IMG/VR virus record: IMGVR_UViG_3300025127_000189
Coordinates: 1-28,590 of that record
DNA from: a virus
Length of the DNA: 28,590 nucleotides
Direction: 5' to 3' (one strand)
This document shows, piece by piece, positions 17,727-25,600 of this stretch. The translations under genes were made by a program, and so were the position numbers. Numbering within the stretch: position 1 is the first letter of the stretch; every line of letters starts with the position of its first letter. The notes below the pieces were generated by a model that did no database searches, had not been told where the DNA came from, and saw only the letters and a list, made by a program, of their open reading frames with translations.

Positions 17727-19661
17727 ATGCCTGGACATACTACAAATAGAAGAACATTATCATCTAGAACAACAGCAGGAAGCTATAGAGCTCCTGTACA
17801 AGGTATAGTAGACTATGGTGCTTTTGAAAAAGGTTTTGATAACGCTTTTGACATAGAGGCTTTTGACAGAGAAGTGCCTGAGTGGGTAAAATTAGATCAA
17901 GAAATAGGAGTATCTAAGTTTGATAGTGGAACAGGTACGCCTGCTACTGAAAACTTTGAAGGTCAAACTGAAAATTTGCATCCTGATGTTGTAGAGCAAC
18001 CAATGGTTAATACTTATGTTAAAGACAAAAGAGCAAATAAGTATTTAAAAGGTAACGAGGAAGATGAAAAAAGAGCTTTGCAAGATTTAGATTCTTTAAA
18101 TGATTATTTAACTAAAAAAGGAACTGTTTATACAGCTATTGGTAATTCTGATACATATGATCTTGAATTAAGTAAAAATGCGCCTGTGCTTGACGAAAAT
18201 GGTGAAGCTATTATATATAAGGGTAAAAACGGTAAAGATGTTAAATTGACTTGGGGTATGATGAACTCTGTACATGGAAAACCTGATGCAAAATACAATA
18301 GGCGTATAGAACAAAGAAGTATTAGCAAGGGAGGAGTAGATCTTCAGCCTGTTACAGGTGAAGTTATAACTCTAGGTGAAGGCGAAAACGCGAAAGAGTA
18401 TTTTATAAATTATTCTGCAATAAATGATGAATATATTAATGAGCACTTTAAAATAAAGTATAATCACGCAAGTAGTTTAGCGGAAGCAAATGAAAAAATT
18501 AAAAATCCTAGCGCAAATCAAAAAACAAAATCTACAACAGACGTAGAGTTGCTACCTGGAGATGAAGGATATAAACCTGGATTTAATCAAACTAGGCAAG
18601 AAGTTACTGAAACTATATCACCTGATTATTACAATACTCAAAACCAACTAGCTGCAGAAAGTGCTGCAAAAACTTTTAATTTTGACACAGGTGTAAAAGG
18701 TATTGGTTATTCTTCCGCTATTAATCAGTTGTTTAACACGGATTTTACGTTTTCACAAGATGTAATTGATAAAATTAAACAACAAATGCCTAGTGATAAG
18801 GAGTTAGAAAGATTTAATAATTTTATAAAACAAGATGGTAACACTCTTACTGCAAAAAGACTTAAAACTTATTTAAAAAATAATCAATCATCTAGCCCAG
18901 TACTAAAAGGTGCAAACTTATTAGATCTTTATGAAGACGAAGGTGGAAAAATAGGTATTAAAGATGTAACTAAAAAAATAAAAGTTATTGCTTTGCAAGA
19001 CTGGTATGCAGAGTCTGTGAAATACACTAATGCTCCTGAAGCTTATAGAATAGATAAAGACACAAATAGAGCTATAGAAATTCAAACATTTATAGACGAA
19101 AAACAAACACTTAGAAAAAAACAACTAGAAGGAAATAAAGGTGGTTTTAATTTAACTTTTGCCAATGGACAAAAAGCAAATCAAAGTTTGTTAGAAAAAG
19201 TTCAGAATTTATTAAAAAGAACTGATACTACACAAAATCAAACAGAAAGTATTAAAGCTTTTGTAAAAGGTCAAAGTCTTAACGCACCAGGGCTTTCAAG
19301 TCCTATTAAAGTTACAGATGATATGTTGACTATAACTTACCCGACTGCAAGAGGTTCTGCTACAAATCAGCAATCCACGGGTGTTGGCCCTACAGATCCT
19401 AATTTTATTAATATTGACGATCAACCAGTCGTAACAATAAATATTCCTTTAAGTGAAGAAGATGGTGGAGGTACTAGAGAGTTTACATATGATTTATCTA
19501 ATACAGAAGATATAGAACTATTTATGAAAGCACTTTACGGTACAACATCAGAAGGAGGTACAGACGATAGTCTTGTATATAAATCTCATATACAATATGT
19601 ACAAGATCAAAGAATACGAAGCAGAAGAAATAGAACACCTAATGAATTAAATCCTAATTAA
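17727..19661 (+). CDS. Probable internal virion protein, middle member, 644 aa
   Basis: No known domain is recognised. The N-terminus is basic and Ser/Thr-rich (TTNRRTLSSRTTAGSYRAP, 5-23), followed by an acidic stretch with YGAFEKGFDNAFDIEAFDRE. Residues 95-260 are mixed alpha/beta, with lysine-rich turns (YKGKNGKDVKLTWGMM) and EYFINYSAINDEYINEHFK. The part from about 300 to 480 is mainly helical and Lys/Gln/Asn-rich, with no membrane segment. The last 100 residues include GVGPTDPNFINIDDQPVVTI, an acidic VTINIPLSEEDGGGTREFTY strand region, and a basic C-terminus (RIRSRRNRTPNELNPN). It is sandwiched between the small and giant putative ejection proteins; 9 bases separate it from the giant gene. 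Position suggests a gp15-like core protein. Function otherwise unknown. Confidence 0.55.
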   Translation: MPGHTTNRRTLSSRTTAGSYRAPVQGIVDYGAFEKGFDNAFDIEAFDREVPEWVKLDQEIGVSKFDSGTGTPATENFEGQTENLHPDVVEQPMVNTYVKDKRANKYLKGNEEDEKRALQDLDSLNDYLTKKGTVYTAIGNSDTYDLELSKNAPVLDENGEAIIYKGKNGKDVKLTWGMMNSVHGKPDAKYNRRIEQRSISKGGVDLQPVTGEVITLGEGENAKEYFINYSAINDEYINEHFKIKYNHASSLAEANEKIKNPSANQKTKSTTDVELLPGDEGYKPGFNQTRQEVTETISPDYYNTQNQLAAESAAKTFNFDTGVKGIGYSSAINQLFNTDFTFSQDVIDKIKQQMPSDKELERFNNFIKQDGNTLTAKRLKTYLKNNQSSSPVLKGANLLDLYEDEGGKIGIKDVTKKIKVIALQDWYAESVKYTNAPEAYRIDKDTNRAIEIQTFIDEKQTLRKKQLEGNKGGFNLTFANGQKANQSLLEKVQNLLKRTDTTQNQTESIKAFVKGQSLNAPGLSSPIKVTDDMLTITYPTARGSATNQQSTGVGPTDPNFINIDDQPVVTINIPLSEEDGGGTREFTYDLSNTEDIELFMKALYGTTSEGGTDDSLVYKSHIQYVQDQRIRSRRNRTPNELNPN

Positions 19662-19670
19662 AATTAAATT

Positions 19671-22600
19671 ATGTACGAAATAAACGGAAATCAATATAGT
19701 TTAGAAGATCTTCAGCAAGCAGCTCAAGAGTTCAACATGGGCTTTGAAGAGTATATGGAAAAAATGCAAGCTAAAGGCTTGACTGAAGTACAAGAACAAA
19801 CTACTGATGAAAATTTTCAACAAGACGGTGTAGCGGGTGCGGATGCGCCGTCGGAAATGGGTTTAGGCCCAGTAACTGCGGCACCAAAGAGTATGGGCTT
19901 AGACTTGGAAACTTCTTTGTTGGATTTGTCAGATCCTGTTGAAGAAATAGAAACATTAACTCCTTTTAAACCTGGAGCACTAGACAAGCAAGAGATAGAT
20001 TTAGAAAAAGAAAAAAGACAAAATCAAAAAACAAATAGAGCAACTGATGTTTTAGGTGTTAATGTTTGGGGTGATAGAACAGTTGAATCTAACACTAAAA
20101 CAAACGAAGCTTTAAAGCAGATAGGCTCTGCAAGTAATAAAAGTGTTATTTTTGATTTTACTGAAAATCCTAATTTTAATGTTATGCAGGATTTTTCAAA
20201 CATTACAGATCAATATATTACTGAATACGATGTAGATGAAAACTCTATTGATAGAGAAAACGATCTTAGAAAACGTTTTAACATGTCAGATATAGGTGAT
20301 GGTTCTGGCTATGTTGCTATTGATTACGAAGATGGTGAAGATTTAAATAAAAAATACTCTGGACTAGAAACTTATTCAATAAGCGAGCTAAGAAGAATAA
20401 GAGAGCAAAAAATTTCTAATCAAGCTAAAGCAACACATAACTTAAACGTTGAAGGAGTATTAGATGCTGGTAAAGTTTTTTTAAGCGAAAATGAATTAGA
20501 GCTAGCAAATATAAATGATAAATTAAGAAATCCAGGTTCTTTAAGCAACGAGACTTTAGATGATTTAAAGAAAAAAGCAGTTGAATTATCAAACACAATA
20601 GAAGCTGGCGATAATTTATTAGATTATGAAACCGGTAATTTAGTTTCTTATGATAAAATGTCTGATAAATCTAAAGTTATTTATGAAAAAGCTAAAGATG
20701 TTGCTGAAAGCACAGAGCAAGAATCTATTGAAAAGCAACTGGTAAATGCTTACGCTAGAGTTGTTGGGTTGTCTGGTGATGTAAGTTCTATAGGTGAAAG
20801 TGGTATAAAATATAGAATGAGTTTACTCGAGAGAGGCGTTGAAGGTCTTTATGATTTAGTTATTCCTGAAAGCCGTTACGGCACAACTCTTTCTAGCGAC
20901 ATAGAAAACATTGGAGAAACAGTTAAAACAGGTAAAATACCTTCAGCAATAACAAAGCTACCAGGTAATCATCCTATAGCTACAGCTTACAACGCTGCTT
21001 TAGAAGATTATTTAATATTAAATAGAGCTTTACAGCTAAATAAAGATCCTTTAACAACTGAAGATTCTGCAGGAGAGGCTTTTATACAAGGAGTTGCTGA
21101 TGCTTTTGGTGGAACTTCAGGTCAAGCTGTTACTAGAAACAGAGTTGCAATTAATAGATCTTTTGTTAGTTCAGCAGAACAAGCTGGCTTTAATATGGAG
21201 TCAGAAGAAGTATCTGGAGCTTTAGAAGAGACTATTGGAGAAATGGCTTTAGGCGGTTTTCCAGAACTAGCTAAGTTTGTAGGTGAAATTTATTTTACTA
21301 GAAAAATTAGTGGTAACATGTTTAACAAAGCTGGTAAGTTTGTAAAAGGAGCAATAAAAGGCTCTAAAATAGCAAAAAAAAGTAGATTAGCAGCTAGTAG
21401 TTTAAGAGTAGGTGTTAGTGCTTTAGAAGAAGTTGCTGTTTTTAAAGCAAGTACAGAACTCTTTGAAGGTGTAACTACGGCTCAAGGTAGCGCGAGAGGT
21501 TTTGATCCTAAATTTGCTGCTTCTTTAGGAGCAGGTGGAGAATTTGTTAAAATACTATCACAATCAAGTAGAGTAGGTAAGTTTATTAGTCCTTTTATGC
21601 AGCATATTAGTAAGTCTAAATTTGTTACTAATCAGTTAAACAGAGGCGTTGGAGCTGTTTCGGGCGCTAGTACTTTTGAGTTTGCTAAGTTTATGACAAT
21701 GGAAGCTCGTGGTACAGCTCAAAGAGAATTTGATGCTGGACTAATAACAAGAGAAGAGTTTTTACAAAGACAACAAGAAGAATATGTTTTTAAACCTAAA
21801 GAGTTTATAGCAGAATTTTATAAGATGAGACTTTTAGGTGCAGCTCAACAGCGTAATCCATTTGCTACAAGTGGTATTGTAAGAGACATGCAAAATGATA
21901 TTCTTCGTATGCAAAATAGACTAGTAGGATCTAGAAAAGCTGCAGAATATTTTTACGGTAAAGACAGTAAAAAATATAAGATTTATGAAAATACTGAATC
22001 TAAAGAGTTTGAAGGCGTATTAGATGATCTTTTTGAGCAAGCAAAGAAAAAACAAAAAGAAATATTAGATAATCCTGACACTGACAGAGAGCTTAAAAAT
22101 CAACAGTTAAAAGAGCTAAATGATAATTACGAGATATTATCTACTCAAGCTGAAATAAGAATAGCTCAAGCTGAAATAAGAGCTAATAGAGCATCGACAA
22201 ATAGATACGGTGACAAAAAATTTGCTACAGACGCTGAAATATACGTATTGTCTAGAAAAATAAAAAACGGATCTCAATTAACTGCTGCAGAGTCTGCTAA
22301 GCTAGCTAATGTTCCAGAAGGTAGAATGCTTTTAGATTTAGGTATAAAAACTGGGACAGATGAATATAGATCTATAAAAGGTGTTTTAGACAGAAACATA
22401 GCAATTAATAATGTTTTAAATTCTGTTGAATATAAGTCTTATAATGAAGCTGATGCTCAGGCTGCTTACAACTTTGTAAATAAAAAAGCTAATTTGTACT
22501 TTGAAATACAAAGACAAGAAAGTTTAGCTGTGCCTAGTAAAGATATAGCTGCATTAAAAAAAGAATACTTAGATTATCAAGAAGGTGGTGAGTTGTATAA

Positions 22601-25600
22601 TAATCTGCAAAAGTCTTTAAATAGCACCGTTAAAACTCTTTACGAACAAGGTTTTGTTGAAGCTAAAGAAAGAGCTAAGCAGCTGGGTCAAGAATTACCT
22701 TTAAGCATTGAGACTCCGCAAGAGTTTCAAAAAGTATATAATGAAACTTTTCCAAATGTACCTCAAGATGTTACTAATAAGGTAGGATTTTTTGATCAAG
22801 CTAAGAATAGAAGAGTTGTAAACAAACAAAAAGCTTTAGAACAAAAAAGTATTGGAGACTTTATGCACGAAGATATGCACTTTGTTTTAAAAGGCTCTTT
22901 AAAAGATGCTAACAATAGAGTTACTCAAAGAGGTATAGAAGTAATTGACGGTATAATAGATGAACTAACACCTTCTCAAAGAAGATTATTCGATCAAGAG
23001 TTAAATGATAAATATGATACTTCCCAGCCAAAAGAATTTTGGTATGAAGAAAACTTAACTGTATTGAGTCAGCTTATAAAGCAGAAAAAAATAGAGTTTA
23101 GTGATAAGCTAGGTAATGGGCTTTCTAGACTTATACCTGCGCTTAGAAAATCTGGTTTTGAAAACTTAGAAGTAGACGCTAGCACGGGTAGAGATATGTT
23201 TGAAATGTTAAGAGGTTTTTCTGAAGGTGAAGCAAAAGTAATGCCAGCTGTTATTAAATTTATAGAAGATAATGCTGAAAAATCATTTACAGAAGTAGCT
23301 AGCAAAGAATCAGTAGAGTTTTCAAATGCTAGAAAAGAAACAGTAAATAGCCTTGGTGATCAACTATCTAGGCTTAAAGAGCAAAAAGCTAGCAGCACAA
23401 AAAACTTTGAAGATCGTATTAAAGAAATGGAAGCTCAAGGTAAAACTGAAGTAGCTAATAGGATGAGGGAAGCACTACAGTCTGGTGATTTTGGTGTTTC
23501 AAGAGAGCGTGAAGGTAAAATAATATCTGATATAGTAAATCAATACAATAAGACTATAGGAGATGTTGTTCTTAATTTAAGAAAGAAAAATCCTGAAATA
23601 TTTAATACACCTACATATAGAAGAAAAGAGTTTTTAAATGAAGCAGGAACAGACTTAAACATGTCTAAAGTTATAGAGGCTATTACTGAGCAAACTAGGC
23701 CAGAGCTACTAAAGCACGTTTCTAGCTTTAATAAAGAGTTTATAGAATTAAGGAATGAGTTTAGATCTTCTTTGTCAAAAAGAGGACTAAGTGAATCTGA
23801 GATACAAAGTAGATTATTAGAAAAAGATAAAGAAGGTTATAAAAACAAAAAAGGAAAATTAGTTTTAGAAAACAATGATCTTGATGCTTGGGTAAATTCT
23901 TATTTAGTTAGAAAAATAGGTACTGCTACTGCTAAAAAAGACTTTAGAAAAGAAAAGTTTGAAGATACTATTGAAAGAGAAGATGGTACTGCTAGAGACT
24001 TTGAAGTTTCAGACAATATAGAAGATGCTATTGATTTAGGTTTTGAAAGATCTACTTTTGAAAAACCTACGTCTGTTATAGCACAAGAACTTACAATAGG
24101 TGGTAAGAAGTTTGTTGATCCAAAGCTTGAAGATTTTATAGAAACAAACACTATTGAAATATTTGAAGGCGAAAGGCCAGATGTTTTTGAAAGAGATTTT
24201 AAATTATTTTTTAAACAAGTCAGTCAAAAAAAGGCTTTTAAAACAGTAAAAAATAAACTACAGGATTTAAATAGTTTTTTAGAAGAAAATCATCAAACCT
24301 TGTTTGGTAGTAAAAATTTACCTATAGGTGTTTTAGTTCAAATAGAAAGAGAACTACCTGCTGAAAGTAAAATATTTACTAGAGCAAAAGAAGTTTTAAC
24401 TACTCAAAAACAAATAAACGACGCTATAAATAGAGGCGAAGAGTTTTATGTTGAAAACGAAAAACAAGGGCCTACAATATACGAAAGATTAAAACCTACA
24501 CCAGAGCAGGTTAGAGAGTTTTTTAATCCTCCAGCCATGAAGCCATCTAAAAAAGATCCTACTAAGATGGTTAGAAGCAGCTTAAAAGGTACTAGAAAAG
24601 ATGCTTTTGTTAATGCAATAACTTTTACATTAGCTAAAGAAAAGTCTCCTAGCGTTATGAGAACGCTTGATATGAATAATCAACAAATAGCTAAAGCAGC
24701 TCAAAAGCTTATTGTAGATCCTAATATTGATTTTTCTGAAAGCGGAAAAGAACTTAAACAAGTTTTTAAAGAAAACGATGCCATACTTAAACAGCTACGT
24801 AATAAAAAAGAATCAATTGATCCTTTAATGCAAGATTTTGCAGAAGCTGGACTTCAAGCTATTGAAAATGGTATAAAAAACGGGCTTAGCAGTGAAAAAA
24901 TTGTTCAAAATTTCTATAACGAAACTAAAAACTTATTAATTAATGATAAAAATAAATTAGAATATATACAAATAATTAATAAAAATTTAAGAAAAGGTAA
25001 AAGTTATGGAAATATTTTACTTGATTTAGAAAAATTAAGTGTTAGAGAAGTAAGACAATTTGGACTAAAACAAGCTGAAAATGAGCTGCAAGATATATTT
25101 TTAGATAGTAAAAGACTAGTAACTAGCGATAAAGAATTAGAGTTATTAGACGTTATTTCAAGAAGAGTATTTAAAGAAGAACTTAAAAACAAGCCTGGTT
25201 ATTTACAAAACTATAAAAACTTAACTAGCGAACAAAAAGAAATAGTAGACATGTTAAAAGCACCAGTATCACTTTTTCCAACAAGAGTTGCAGGCGCAAA
25301 ACAAGGGCTTAAAGATTGGATAAAACATAATAAAAGAAACTTTACTACTTTTGCTGCCAATAAAAGAATTAGTGACAGAAATGCTTTTGCAAGAAAAATG
25401 TTTGGTGAAATATATACAAATTTGAATGCAAAACAACAAAAACAAGTTAGAAAAAAAGTGCCTGCTTATGATTATGACACTACTAATGAAAGTTTTTTAA
25501 TAAATACAATAAGAGTCCAAGCAAAAGAAGCTGGTTTTAGTTTAGAAGATTTAAATATAAAATTAGTTACAATACCTCGAGGAAAATTTATAACAATTGA

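Noticed and set aside
20281-20350. IDYEDGEDL in the giant protein as a crAss-like virion RNA-polymerase DxDxD motif
   Set aside because: Spacing is wrong for DxDxD and no flanking polymerase blocks are visible; the protein has a metallopeptidase motif instead.
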